From positions 62,001-126,000 of the forward strand of contig MBPM02000048.1 of assembly GCA_001695595.3 (NCBI GenBank): a stretch of 64,000 bases of DNA, read 5' to 3'. Below are positions 31,371-43,728 of this stretch, piece by piece (position 1 is the first letter of the stretch; each line of letters opens with the position of its first letter). The translations under genes and the position numbers were made by a program. The DNA is from Plasmopara viticola (lineage: Eukaryota; Oomycota; Peronosporomycetes; Peronosporales; Peronosporaceae). A model generated the notes under the pieces. The model searched no databases, was not told the DNA's origin, and saw only the letters and a list, made by a program, of their open reading frames with translations.

Positions 31371-34171
31371 CTGCTAGAACAATTATGGTGTTTAAATTTT
31401 GAAATCTTGGTGAAAAAGGCAGTTTGCTCCACGACAAATTCATGGTCGTGCGGTTTTAACTAAAGCGCGCGATAGCCTGCGCAACTAAACAATCAATAAC
31501 GTCGACAAATTTAGAGTAGAACGTGTGTGAGTTTGTTTTTTTTAAACAAATTAAAAGGGGACTCGATTGCGATACCTATTTACGCTGCACATAAGTATCG
31601 AATGATACTTCACCTGCACAATTGGTAGCTAGTAGAAAGAGCAGTGATAGATACGAAACGGCTGGAATAATTACTGAAAGACGCATGCTTTCGAGTAAAG
31701 TTCCAAACAATGTTGCAGAGCCAGGTGCCGGTGATTGCGCACCCACAGATACGCGGATAATTGACGAGGCCTACAATCGCAACACAATTAAAGACCCTCA
31801 CGGATGCTAGTGAGTACGAAAGACCTTATTGCGAATATTGGAAGCCTCTTTAGTGTATTTTGCCTAGATCTGAAACCCATGCGTACTACGTTCTACGATC
31901 AAGCTCGAAGTTGGACGATCTAAACGTAACATGTCCTTAAAATGACATGCATTTCGGCACTCACCCGTTCCAAGCGCAAAGATGGTCTAGGTCAAGGTAG
32001 AGGTAAACCAGCAGACACAGTTACTGAGTAAAAGCTCGCAGGGCAAATGTTCACTATATGAGTCGGCAGTTTCGGCAGCTGATTTAACCAGTTCCATGGC
32101 AAATAGCGGATGCACCTTGCCGCAGTTTAGGCAAGCCAATACAAGAAAAAAATGGTTTCTGGTGCCGAGGTTTCTGTTCTAAAAGCCGCCTCTTTTTAGA
32201 TGCTTAGTGGACAAAAACAAAGAAAGAGTGCGTTTGAATCGGACACGAAATATATATAACAAGTGAGCAGACTAAGATTAAATTTCTAAGCTAAAACTCT
32301 TTGATTTTTAAGTTGGCAAATAGGACGAACAAGACGAAACTCTTTCCGAATTGAATCTGGCTGGATTTGGTCGGTGAAATGCTGTCCTTGCTCAATATAT
32401 CTGCATCTGTTTCGATAGACAAACAGTATCTTACAAAGATATACACAAAACAATCTCTAGAGCGGATGACAATCGTCGATTAATTGTCTGCTCAATCTAT
32501 GAAAGTCATTTTGCATGCGAGGTCACTCAAAGCTCGATAGATTTTATGTAGAGCGGACTGAACAGCTTCGGTGATAAGGTGCACAAGTGCAAGAAAACAT
32601 CAATAAATTGTAAACTGAGTAATTAAATGCGACACATGAACGTGACTGCCTAAATATCATGCCCCACGGCGACAATGTCATTGTACGATAGTGGAGATAT
32701 GCTAAGCGGTAAGCTTTGTCGTTTTAAAATGAACGAGTGTAGCAAAAAATCGGATTGACGCGTCGTTCGCCCTATTGGTACACAATTTCATGTATAATTC
32801 GAAAGAAGTATATTGAAGCGGGTAGAAATTAGTCCTTTTCGATAAAGCAAAGCGCGAAAGGGGTGGGATTTAGAACCAAAGCGCGAAGAGGGTGGGATAT
32901 AGAATCAAAACCTGATGAGGCAAATACACGTATAGACCCTGGAGGCTGAGTTACGAAAAGATAGAATGATCGGATCGAGCATGTACCGGTACACCACGAC
33001 TGGTGACGAATTTTTCGAATGTAGATGCCGAGGACTGAAAAATCTGCCTCCACGAAGGATATGGTATTCTGGCTGAGCGATTCACAGCCAGACGATGTCC
33101 CTGTTTCAAAGCTTTAAAGCAAAATGATTTGCAGATTGGTGCCCCAAGTTAAAGTTTGCCAGGAGACTTAAAAAGTATACGGCATATAATCTGAAGCGGA
33201 AAGTATGTGCTTCTAAGTGAAAGCTATGCCTTCCACCCAGTTCTTTCGAAAACAATGCGAGAAATGCCAGACTAGTGGAGAGCAAAAGGTAAAGTAGCTC
33301 CGCAGCTCAGCGGGTATTTGTTGAAGGTCGCCTCTTGCAAAAGTTATTTAGTTGCCAGTATCTTTTTAGGTAACGTCAGTTGCTGTAGTCATCAAGAAAT
33401 TGAATTCTCATCGAATTACTTATCACAAACCACCCCTTAACCGTGTGATTGGTTCAACACACTAAAAGATCTTCGCAATAAGCCATGGTTGTAACCAATG
33501 GGTATAGAAAGTGGGTTTCGATATTTGGAATGCCCAAGTAAGCTCGACTGATTACCAACCTCATCACAATACTTAGTCTGATCAAGTGAACACGATTGTT
33601 TATTGAGCCCAAAATTCTACCAAACATTAACTAGCGGATGCCGGATGGTGCCTTGTGTGTGTCAAGGGAGCCGAAAGGTTCGGATTGAAAGATAATGTGG
33701 AACATAGGAAAGTATCATTTATCAAGTACTTGGTCGACGATCAAACATCATCTTGACACCGAAATTTTTATGCAATAAGATTAGACGGCTAGAGAAAGCA
33801 TGTGACAAGTGAAACCTGCTGATCGGCGTTGTAAATTATTTTTATGGGAGTAAACTTTTCGGGACATTGCGTGAAGATGGACGGCTTGAAAGCTCTTTCA
33901 AATAATTTAAAAGCGTTCGTCAGCTTACCAGTTTCACGAGCACTCTAATCAATGCAATACTTTCTTAGCGGCTTAAGCTGCAAAAGCAAATGAGATTTAC
34001 GCGTCGGAATGTATGCGAGGTAGATTTTATGGTACATCCTAAACAGAAGATTATATATCTGTTCAGCCTGGATTATTTACACCAAATGAGACTGACAAAT
34101 GGGCCTATGCCTACGTGTCATTTAGCATGCTAGAACATTATAATTTGACCATTCTGATGCAACAATACTTC
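31371..34171. other. Gene-poor interval
   Basis: About 2.8 kb without any supportable gene; no recognisable protein fragments. It contains a 29-bp imperfect tandem duplication at 32849-32906. Confidence 0.4.
32849..32906. repeat. 29-bp imperfect tandem duplication
   Basis: Two adjacent copies, 32849-32877 and 32878-32906, both beginning AAAGCGCGAA and containing GGGTGGGAT. They differ at only a few positions. Confidence 0.85.
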
Positions 34172-34264
34172 ATGCTAGGGCTACCCAATATAGTAGTCGA
34201 TGCGAGTAGCCGGGCTTTCTCAGCTGCACTGATGCAAGACCAGGACAATACATTTAGCAAGTAA
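34172..34264 (+). pseudogene. Ty3/gypsy RNase H fragment
   Basis: The + frame reads LGLPNIVVDASSRAFSAAL followed by MQDQD, then a stop at about 34262. This matches the start of the gypsy RNase H domain (typically LPDF...VVTDASDFAxGAVLMQDQD), including the first catalytic Asp in VDAS. Nothing recognisable continues on either side in one frame, so only a relic of a pol gene remains. Confidence 0.55.
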
Positions 34265-36770
34265 TGTCTGCCGATTGTACTTTTGCTTTAAACGAGATAA
34301 ACTTGACGTATATTTCATGTTGCTAGTCACCTACTTGTCAAGATACTGGCTCAAAACTTTTATTGCTTGGCGAATGCAATCGCCTGGCCCGCAAGCAACT
34401 CTGCCATTTGACCGCTAATATGTCGCTTCGTGCATTGGATATCGTTAAGTAAGTCAAGACGCATACATTTGGGGATGGTCGCAATAAGTATTCATCCGCA
34501 CGCAGATGCTAACTACATCTTGCTGTCGTTCGTATCATGAAAGCAAGATTGCCAACAAATTGTCGCGGTCCCACTTTAGGACAAACTAGGTCACAAATAT
34601 TTACTGGCGGCTGTGACGAATCTGCTCGCGTCTAGCGCGATGGTGGTGCTTGCAGCGCAATCATACGGATATCATCCGAGTGGAAAGGATTGAGGTAGAT
34701 TACAGCGGCTTTCTAAAGAAAATCTAATTTGCCGGCTAAGTTTACAAAGAGCGTCTAATAATCGGTGCCAATAACTGGTAAGCAATCGGACAGATGTGTG
34801 GCAATGTCGAAAGTAAAGTCTCTAAACTTCCGCCGCTTCGACAACGCTCGCTAAAACCTCGGTAATTGCGTAGCTTCTATATAACAAAAATGAAGAGAAT
34901 GAGAGTTAGCAAGCGCGGTTTTCTGACAGCAAACCGGATTGCCACTGAGCTCGAGTCCCCTTGATAGGCTGCGGCAGCTATTTAGGCCAAAGTGACCAAC
35001 TGTGAACATAGATGTGATGTAGACACGGTAATCTCCTTACTGATTTCTCGAAGCCATTACAGACAAAACAATACATCAGATTGAGTGTTCCGACCCAGAG
35101 ATTGAGTGCTGTGTTCAAGAGTACCAGAGGGGTGAGCTGGTCAGCCTTAGTGCGCCTTAAGTTTGGGCATTTAGCAAGATCACATAGGTTATCGAGGGTA
35201 AGATGCTTTTTTTTCTTTTGACCTAAGACGGAGAGAGCTTATGGTGAACGCGATCCGATCGTGAGGTTGGTCGTACACAAATACATGTCGCAAGATCTTT
35301 TACGTCATTTAAGAGCCTGACAAAGGTCAGAGTACATATTCACTGACTTAACGCCTTCAAGAGCGAATAGTAGTTTAAAGACGGCGCGTGATTTGTGAGA
35401 ATTGCAAAAAGCATCCGGTCCTCAAAAAACGATCATCTGGAGATATTCGGGCATCTCACCTATCTATTTCATTTGCCATAAACAAATTTGTCTTTGCCTT
35501 GATCTTACGAGGGTAGTCATGCATTATGCTTACAAGGTTTGTTGTAGCCGAGTAAAAAGAGGGTTGAGAACTATCTGGACGATTGCTTGAAGTAGCAGAA
35601 GTGTGCCGTTTGTCGATTCAAAACCAGTAAAGCATTTCGGTATGATCAAGATCCAGGTTTCACGTTAAAGGATTATGGCCGTTGAATCGTTTTTTAAGGC
35701 AACCCAATAGTTTATCTGAACGAACAAGAAAACTTTGAGTTGAGCACTATAATGTACGTACCGATATGAGTATAATCGAGATTTTATTAGGCCGAGTGAC
35801 CTCCGCCCTCAATACGGGACATGATCGCACCCGAATTGAGATATTACTTTATTTGACACCTCGATGGGACGCCTGATATACTTTAATGGCAACGTATAGC
35901 TTAAAAGTACTACGCATCGTTTTCAGCGGCAGTACCAGTACGCTCGTGGCCAAATAAAGTAAGCATTACAGCAATTGATCAAAGGCCAAGCACATCGGCA
36001 AGGATCGACCTGCATTCTTATGCGATTAAGGCGAGGGATCAAAATTTTGTCTTTTTAATTGCGTGAAGAAGTGCTTATACTAGTTAGATATAACACACGT
36101 GGCTTGCACCGTGCCGGGTGAAAGAAATGAAAGACCAGCATGCGGTGTGTCTCGAGATGCTATCTTTTTTTTGTACGTATTTCCAGGACCAAGCTGATGA
36201 GCACCTATCAGCTACTAGACCTTCCGGTGACAAAATTGTTTAGGTGGGTGGATGAGGCTTCGCTATTCGAAGGTACATAAGAGCGAATGCCGAAGATAGC
36301 GAGTTCAAATATTGCGGATCACCATATTTAATTTGGTCAAAGTACGACCTAAATAGAAAACCAAGTTGGTGTGGAGATGAGTATTGGGTCGACGAACTAG
36401 ATTTGAGCTGTTGAGATTTGCTGAGAACACGCCAATTTAGTCTTCTTGAATTTGAAATATCGAATCACTCTTGGTGGACTGGGTCCTGTAAATTAGTAGG
36501 ATAGCAAAGTTTTAAAGTGAATTCAATGTATACTTATTGCTTTTTGATCTGGCCTCGATTAAATTGCGTAGCGATTGGAGCTAAATCGTCCTCACAGAGC
36601 TCAAGCGTAGTGACGCATTTCGGCTGATTGGCATCCGGAAAAGAGAAGATTTAGCCGTTTTTTATCCTACAAATTTTGCATGCCTTTCGTGCAGCGTGTA
36701 CTGCACGCTTATATGGTACGGGAAGGTGGTTTGATTTCCGACAATAACTTTCAAAAATTGATAGATGTTT
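34265..36770. other. Gene-poor interval
   Basis: About 2.5 kb of AT-rich sequence. Short ORFs only (for example 35402-35590), none with recognisable features. Confidence 0.4.
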
Positions 36771-36773
36771 ATT

Positions 36774-36833
36774 AAACTTTCGTTTTTTCAGTGTCAGTAT
36801 ATACCCAGGTAATATACTGACACTAAAAAAACG
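36774..36833. repeat. Palindrome interrupted by repeat R2
   Basis: The left arm 36781-36802 and right arm 36812-36833 are inverted repeats matching at 21 of 22 positions (core CAGTGTCAGTATAT), with a 9-nt loop. The left arm extends further left (AAACTTT at 36774). Its continuation on the right side (CGAAAG) is found only after repeat R2, at 37171-37176. The original palindrome was therefore longer and was split. Confidence 0.85.
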
Positions 36834-37161
36834 GCCTTGGAAAAGGTTGGGGTGACGCCCTCCTTCCAAGCGCGGGGGCTAAATGCTCGCGCGCTTCGGG
36901 CAGGTGCTCTTGGTCATCTGCAGGTCTCTAACGAATCTCACCCTCGACGCGACGGTCTCCAGCACCGGGCGCCACCTGGGCTCTTACCAAGTCAGAGCTA
37001 AACAAAATAATGAAAGACCCTCACGACCTCGGTGCTGGCTGCACTGCCCGCCGAACGAGACCCGACGCATGCGGACACCACTCTATGCCGTGCACTAGCC
37101 AGACTGAGCCTAGCACGTGCATAACTTGGCAACGCGATAACGTAATACATTACATTACATT
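36834..37161 (+). mobile_element. SINE-like repeat R2 with target-site duplication
   Basis: The element runs from GGAAAAGGTTGGGG (36839) to a tail of three ATTAC units ending near 37161. It is flanked by direct repeats ACTAAAAAAACG (36822-36833) and ACTAAAAAACG (37162-37172), differing by one A. An A-rich target duplication of about 11 bp plus a short-unit 3' tail is what LINE-driven retroposition of a SINE gives. The extra GCCTT between the left duplication and the element is absent from the other copies. Confidence 0.7.
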
Positions 37162-37172
37162 ACTAAAAAACG

Positions 37173-37663
37173 AAAGCTTGATTGCCTTTTCTCTATTTCT
37201 CAGCCTGAATTTATACTCGAGTTTAGTACTTCAATAAACATATGAACTCGACCATTAATCTGTTTCTCTGTAGCATCCTTCACGAAAAAACGTCGCTTAT
37301 CCAACATGCATGTTTTTTGCGTGCAAATTATCAAACAATCCATTAGCTATTTTCTATTCATTTTATCATGCTTATTAAAAGACAAGTTATTTTATGCTCC
37401 AGCGCGGTAAGGGTATATCTAAGAAAATACCACTAGGAGTATAAAAATTGTCTGTATAATATTATAAAAATAACGCACCTTATCATAGAACTATATCACC
37501 ACAGTACCTTAGTGCGATTCACCCTCGCAAGCGAATACGCCAAAGTAGAGCGGCCAACCTCTCGACAGCAATCACAATTTCATGAATAGCAGAACGTACC
37601 AGATATAAGTTTGGCAGATTCAGTTTGAGTTGTTGTAGTTTATTTAGCCTATATTTAATTACG
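37173..37663. other. Intergenic, nothing recognised
   Basis: AT-rich sequence between R2 and the second repeat family. No coding signal. Confidence 0.4.
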
Positions 37664-37913
37664 ACTTGTTCGTAAGGTCTAAATACAGTATATACTAATA
37701 GAACGATTTACATTGCTCAAATCATACTTACCTGACTGGTGCTTGACGCTGCTCAATGAGGGCGTTGACATGAGCCGGAGCAGGCCCCTTGCACTCCGGT
37801 GCTGTAAGGGTTCAGGAATGCTCTTTTGAGTAGTTCCACAGTAGAATTTTTGTCAGCGGGGGTGAGCGCGTGCGCCGCCCCCATCCTTTACTACATTTTT
37901 TAATCAATTACTA
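37664..37913 (-). repeat. Second interspersed repeat (S), inverted copy
   Basis: About 250 bp matching the reverse complement of 43130-43381. It includes the GC-rich core GGGGGCGGCGCACGCGCTCA and the segment ending CACCAGTCAGGTAAGTATGA. Homology fades outside these limits. A solo LTR or short non-autonomous element is possible; no clear terminal repeats were seen. Confidence 0.75.
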
Positions 37914-38157
37914 CTTTTATCCATATCAATCTGGATTTTCTACTTTCAGTGTTATTAAGTACTATTTCAAATTTCTATCCAGATAATCGGCTATGAAAGT
38001 TCATTAAATTTGCAACGTCTGCTATAACCGACCGTGTTTAGTGTACTGAATATTCACGTTTTTTTACAAGGAGTTCACGACAACTGCGAAAGCGCTTAAT
38101 ACGCTGCACATGCAAGTGCAGCTAGGAGCACAAAACGAGACTTCTCCTTACTCGACT

Positions 38158-38588
38158 TTACGCCTGTATCATTAAGGGCAACAGCTCTTGTACAACACGA
38201 CTAAACGCGCTTGAGATCACTCTCAGGATCATCCCTGGCCGTTGAGCCGCAGAATTTATTGAACATACCGAATCTTTGAGGTCTTTAGAAAGGTGGCGGA
38301 TTCTATTCGACACATGATGTGTAAGCTTCTCCGCTGGGTCAGCCGCAACGCGTCTTAGCACGAGGTGTCCGTACTGAAAGCTGCTCTGTTTCTCGTGAAC
38401 CTCAGGCTTAGCCGGCGTATTAAAGTGCAAAGCCTTTTAAATCGTCGGCTTATGATCAATATGGCGGCACGATTAACCATATAACAGCCATCCGTACTTA
38501 ACAGCAAGACCTCCTTGCGAGGCACTAAGGTAGCAGTCAAGTACTTTTTTGCATTTCGAAGAATACGAAGTGGATCTAAGATGTCCAT
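38158..38588 (-). pseudogene. Possible gypsy-type pol C-terminal remnant
   Basis: Two overlapping minus-strand frames each carry coding-like text. One contains FQYGHLVLRRVAADPAEKL, close to the FxVGDLVLRR segment that follows the integrase core in many gypsy elements. Frame breaks and the lack of flanking domains indicate decay. The assignment rests on that single motif. Confidence 0.35.
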
Positions 38589-38844
38589 CTTGGTTAGAAA
38601 AAGCGTGCTCGAATGTGCATATTTTGTTAGTATACTATCGCTAACGATATCTGGTCTTAAAGTGATAGTGCATTATTTAAAAAATGTATCGTTCACGCAT
38701 TACCTCTTATTCTCGATTTTTGATTAAATAGTTTATCGTATTTATACTCGATCCCCTAAGCTGTATTAGTTTTTTTTTCCATGACTTTGACGATATGACA
38801 CAGTGTTGTATGACCTTTTTGACCGACGTATGATCTCGAAGAAT

Positions 38845-39170
38845 GTAATGTAATGTAATGTATTACGTTATCGCGTTGCCAAGTCATGCACGTGCTAGGC
38901 TCAGTCTGGTTAGTCCACGGCATAGAGTGGTGTCCGCATACGTCGGGTCTCGTTCGGCGGGCAGTGCAGCCAGCACCGAGGTCGTGAGGGTCTTCCATTA
39001 TTTTATTTGGCTCTGACTTGGTAAGAGCCCAGATGGCGCTCTGGTGCTGGAGACCGTCGCTTCGAGGGTGAGACTCGTTAGAGACCTGCAGATGCCCGAG
39101 AGCCCCTGCCCGAAGCGCGCGAGCATTTAGCCCCCGCGCTTGGAAGGAGGGCGTCACCCCAACCTTTTCC
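38845..39170 (-). mobile_element. SINE-like repeat R3, left edge of duplication copy 1
   Basis: Same element as R1 and R2, minus orientation, with three GTAAT tail units. It is flanked by TGATCTCGAAGAAT (38831-38844) and TGATGTCAAAGAAT (39175-39188), which match at 12 of 14 positions and are a plausible aged target-site duplication. It shares diagnostic variants (AGATGGCGCTCTGG) with R4. Confidence 0.65.
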
Positions 39171-40318
39171 GAACTGATGTCAAAGAATACTGTGGTTTAT
39201 TCACCTTGACGTGTCTTGCAATTGCCCAGAGCCTAATCAATTATACAGCTTTAGTACTGAAAATTTTTGACACACAACTAGTACGATGCCTGCAATTATT
39301 ATAGTAGCTGAACTTCTTTGATTTAACTTCAGCGTTCGTTAAGCTTTGATTGCCCCTTGCTCAGAGATAATGTAAGAATTTATGGACATCTAACTTCAAA
39401 AGTACTACGTCAGTTAGTTATTCAAAAGCCAGTAAAGATTGCTTGCACGTTGGTCACATCTCAAGTCTGCGGGTGATAATTCTGCCACGTGATCGCTTAT
39501 GTCAGCCAACACCGCATCTTGAAGTCCGGATTAGGTCAAGATGCAGCTTGCATTGAAAAAGGTCACGTTTAGATTTGATACTGGCGCTTCCGACCCGTTT
39601 GTCGCTGAGAAACTCGTTTGCGCGATCACATGAAACCAAAACCCGATGCCCTCTCCATCGTACACTTTGCGATCTGTCCTATAATACCGTGTGGTGGCAG
39701 TCTGCAAGAAGTGCATTCGAAGATTACGATACTATTTAAACCATCTATGGACTCACGGAATGGATCAGCAAAATTCGAGCCTTAATATGAAAAGTCTATT
39801 GAGGGCCAATCGACGACCAGACTGCGAAAAATGACGAGAACTTTGCTAGAAAGTTCTCGTCATTTCTCGTAGTGACGGCTTGGTTATTGTCACAGATGCT
39901 ACGTACTGATTTGAGAGGGAGCGCGCTTATAGTATCAACACCGCCATTGCAGTGAATATATGCGATTTTGTCGTGTTATACACGTAATGATAGTGTAATT
40001 TACTTGCATGCAAATACGACAATGCTTTGCAAAAATCTGAAGACTTGACCATATAGTCATCACGTACTACGACCAACCTTGCAACAATACGCTCAAGTAA
40101 AGAATAAGGTATCCTGCACCGAGCAATGCATCTTGGCGCAGAAAGTGTCTAAAATCAGGTATGATGCAACTTTAATTTGAAGGAACTATACAGTCCAATC
40201 AAACTTACCTCCTTGAAATTCTGTGCCACAAGAAGCTACTGTACCTCAACATTACTGCTATTTATTGATCCAAGACTTCATAGCTGCTCGTCAGTGCAAC
40301 AAATATTTTCGATCTTCG
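39171..40318. other. Effector-gene upstream region, copy 1
   Basis: No gene. It contains the hairpin at 39829-39865. A short minus ORF at 39531-39716 is present in both duplicate copies but lacks recognisable features. No Inr match was found close to the effector ATG. Confidence 0.4.
39829..39865. repeat. Perfect 16-bp inverted repeat (hairpin), copy 1
   Basis: AAATGACGAGAACTTT (39829-39844) and AAAGTTCTCGTCATTT (39850-39865) are perfectly complementary with a 5-nt loop GCTAG. It lies about 450 bp upstream of the effector-like gene and is conserved without change in copy 2. Confidence 0.9.
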
Positions 40319-41191
40319 ATGAGCAATCATCTGCTCTTCCTCGCTCTCAGCCTCGCAGCTTTTGCGAGCAGCGAAGTTTTGATACAATCGCCAATCTTTC
40401 AGCCCGAATATACGAAATCAGCGTCAAGTCCTACGGCGCACCGTGACGACGACGACCAGCGCCTTAATCACACAAATGGAAACTTTGACGAAGAACGCTT
40501 TCCTTTCGGAAACTCCGAGGCTGGGCGGCCTTTGCCAGCGGACAAGAATGTCAAAAGAGCTATAAAAACGGCGTTCATGAGGCTGGCGACTGGTCTCTCA
40601 ACCGTAGGATCGCATGTGATGAATGCAAAGTCTTTGTGGGTGGAAACATTAGCTTCCAATCTTGAGCTGATGAAAGGCCGTAGACCTACCGAATGGTTAG
40701 CTGAATTGGAGAGCGACACAACATTAACATCGTTAATAAAGACCGGCACACCTGAGCAGTTGCGCGCGAACGAGCTGATCGGGCCATATTACGAGTTCAT
40801 TAAAAACTATCGGGAGTTGCTGGGCATTCCAGGAGAAAACAGGGCAGTGGGGCATCGATGGAACAATCGTTGGTGAAAAGTTCGGGATGAACTGAACGTT
40901 CAGGGCGGCGTACACGTATTAAATCGACTTGATCAGGCGAAAGAGTTGATCAAAGGCGGCAACTCGAATGAAGTTTTGTACCGATCGCATGTGTCACCAC
41001 TTGATATCAGATTCCTGCTGGCTGGCGACAACGATGTCTGCAAAATTTTGGTGAAAGGAACAAAGGCGGAGTGGCGAAAGAACGAGCGGCTTAGAAGGTT
41101 TCTGGACTATGTAGAATACTACATGGCACGGGTGAGCCTTCCTAAAGGTGCTGACGACTCGTTTGTAATTGACGTGAATGAGTTTAGGTAA
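40319..41191 (+). pseudogene. RXLR-like secreted effector candidate, copy 1, truncated by a stop
   Basis: The ATG at 40319 begins a protein with a signal peptide (LLFLALSLAAFASS) and then the same DDDDQRLN...DEER region as the intact copy at 54361. The reading frame stops at TGA 40874-40876 after 185 codons, where copy 2 has TTA. The frame beyond the stop stays open to 41191, so this is one recent nonsense change rather than general decay. Before the stop the two copies differ by two amino acids and four silent changes. After the stop, amino-acid changes predominate, including three base changes at the last two codons. It may still make a shortened secreted protein lacking the C-terminal third. 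Calling it a pseudogene is a judgement. Confidence 0.65.
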
Positions 41192-43129
41192 CAAGTCACC
41201 ATTCGGTTGTAACAGCGGTAAAAGAGCAATATGAGCGATGTTTAGCCGCATCAGTATTGATATTTCCGTGTTTGCTATCGTCATGAGCTACTGCGTCTCT
41301 GCGATCATGAGGACCTCATACTCACAACAAGACCGCAATTTTTACATTGTTCAACAACGGTTATGTGCTTTCGTAAACCTTTTACAAATTGTTTCGAAAC
41401 GCTTGTTCTTGTGACTGGTATTAGCTTTTGATTACTAAGAGAGCAGATAGCCAACATATGGTCACAAAATTTCGTCATGAGTTCTTTTCCATTTAAACGT
41501 GGTGAATCTTTGCGTTGGTTTTTAACCTACTATCCAATTTAAGCTCAAACGAATGGTGATCTTGTCATGCGTCTTGATCATTACGAAGAAAATCGACTGA
41601 AGGCTACCTGCATTTCCACTCACTTTTAAACCTACTGACATATCAATTTTATATGGACGTCGCCACGTGACTTAAAAGGATCTTCACTCTGTCGCCTTCT
41701 ATGCGCAGCTGTTTCATTATTGATACCGCGGCGATGGCGGGTACTTGTAGCGATAATTTGGCATGCCACTTTGTCCAAAGACTTGTCGGGCAGAATTACG
41801 ACACGCTCGCTTTAAATGCACCTTGACGATCGAAGCAGCTTTCGACTGTACTTCGACGTTAAGTGCACTTGCCCGCTCGATGAGGTGACTATTAATTTTT
41901 TCTTGTCCTGAAACGATACCATTTCTAAGGCTTGGTTGCGTTTGTGGGCAAGACAAAAATGTTACTTTATTTTGTGCTGATTCTAGTTTGCGATTCGAAT
42001 GCCATTGCAGTTTACCTATGTGAATTTGGTATGAATCTCAAGATCTTCCAGCTATAATCATCGAGTGCATTTGTTGTAGAAGTGCGGTGATTGGACAAAT
42101 TGCAAAGCGTCCAATGGATAAAACACCATTTTATGATTATCTTCATCGGGTAGTGCGACAAACGGTTGAAGGAACCTCTCTTTGTTGAACATTGTCAATT
42201 ACCAACAGATGGATGTCGTATCTTACGCTCAGTTTTCTTGGCTAAATTGTCGCATGGTTCTTTTCTCTGCAAGTGCGAGATGTTGGACTAGGTCAGACAT
42301 CCCGTACCAGTAAATTCAAGCGACCACGTGACAAGGTGTGAATTTATGCAAATACTTCATCACCCGCAGACTTGAGATATAAAGCTGCTGCGCCATTATC
42401 TACTAGTTTAACCTCAACGCTCGGACAAAGTGCTATTAATGATGCCACCAAATTTAACATGGAATAATCATTGATATTAAAGTACTTGTTGAGTGCGGCA
42501 GGTAACATCTTCTACTCCAATGATGGTACTAGTCTCATTCTCTTTAATGCATAGTTGTAATAACTTTTCCTCGCTGTAAGTCACCTCAAAATTCAAAGAA
42601 TAATTTCATAGCTTGACGATAGCGGGAATCTTCAGCAATGTCGCATCGTGGCGAAAGTGCTCTCTTATAAATCTCGAATAGCGTGTGCATGTACGGCGGC
42701 AGTCGTCGCCACGAAAGCTATTATGCTCGAGTCCACCATTTTGCACTGACGTGTTCGTAAAAAATCTGCAATCGGCACTTGAAAAGCTTTTAGCGCATGG
42801 CCACGCTTGCGTGGGTGGTATAACTTCGAAATTTTTTGGTGTTCTTATCGCTACAACGTGTGGTGGGCTTACAACACTCAAGACTATAAGAATACTGCAT
42901 GGAGTTCGTACACTTCATTTTGTTGGTTACCTTTTGTAATAAATAGCCTTTGCTTTTTATATGGCAAGAAAAAGGTGATGGTACCAGTCGCTAATACACT
43001 CGACATGATCGATTGTAGCGTTTTTTCTGGAAAGCAATTTAAAATAGTCTAATATTATTGCTGATGCCGTCATTGCTAATTTGTATATGTATTTCGGCTG
43101 AACGTAAAAATCTCGATAAATAAAAAAAA
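41192..43129. other. Diverged part of the duplication, copy 1
   Basis: No supported gene. Compared with copy 2 it has several indels, including absence of about 205 bp present at 56757-56961. An ORF fragment at about 42740-42900 is the counterpart of a coding-like stretch in copy 2, but its frames are broken. Confidence 0.5.
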
Positions 43130-43381
43130 TACGAGTAATAGATTAAAAAGTAGTAGAGGATGGGGGCGGCGCACGCGCTCACCCCCGCTGACAAAAATTC
43201 TACTGTGGAACTACTCAAAAGAGCATTCCTGAACCCTTACAGCACCGGAGTGCAAGGGGCCTGCTCCGGCTCATGTCAACGCCCTCATTGAGCAGCGTCA
43301 AGCACCAGTCAGGTAAGTATGATTTGAGCAATGGAAATCGTTCTATTAGTATATACTGTATTTAACCCTTACGAACAAGTT
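43130..43381 (+). repeat. Second interspersed repeat (S), copy in duplication copy 1
   Basis: About 250 bp, the inverted counterpart of 37664-37913, with the core GGATGGGGGCGGCGCACGCG. A partial diverged match to its CCGGAGTGC...CTCATTGAGCAG part lies at about 44270-44330. Confidence 0.75.
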
Positions 43382-43728
43382 ATATTTTTAAATGTACAGT
43401 AATTGCTACGAAAGACTTATTTGTATCGGTCGTGCATGGATTGAGAAAAACAAACACGTCAGACGCATGTACAGAAATTAGCTCGCCGTAGTGTATGGTG
43501 AGTATTGGAGCATATACTGATAAATTCATTTTAAACGCAACTCCTTCGACTGTCAAATGACTGAGGCAACCACAAACATAGCTGCAAACAAAACGTATGT
43601 TACGAACACGTAGCTATTGATTGGTCGGTAAATCAATAGCTCGAAATTGGGGTCGATTTTCGGAAAAAGCATTCCGTGTGATACATAAATTTTGACCGCT
43701 TTGCCTCAAGGCGTGATCTAAATCTGTT

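Noticed and set aside
38756..39157. 133-codon minus-strand ORF across R3, and similar ORFs in R1, R2 and R4
   Set aside because: The ORFs lie within the SINE-like element, and their frame and length vary between copies. They are openings of a GC-rich repeat rather than genes.
40177..40446. 89-codon ORF overlapping the effector start (also 54219-54488)
   Set aside because: It overlaps the signal-peptide gene in another frame and has no features of its own.
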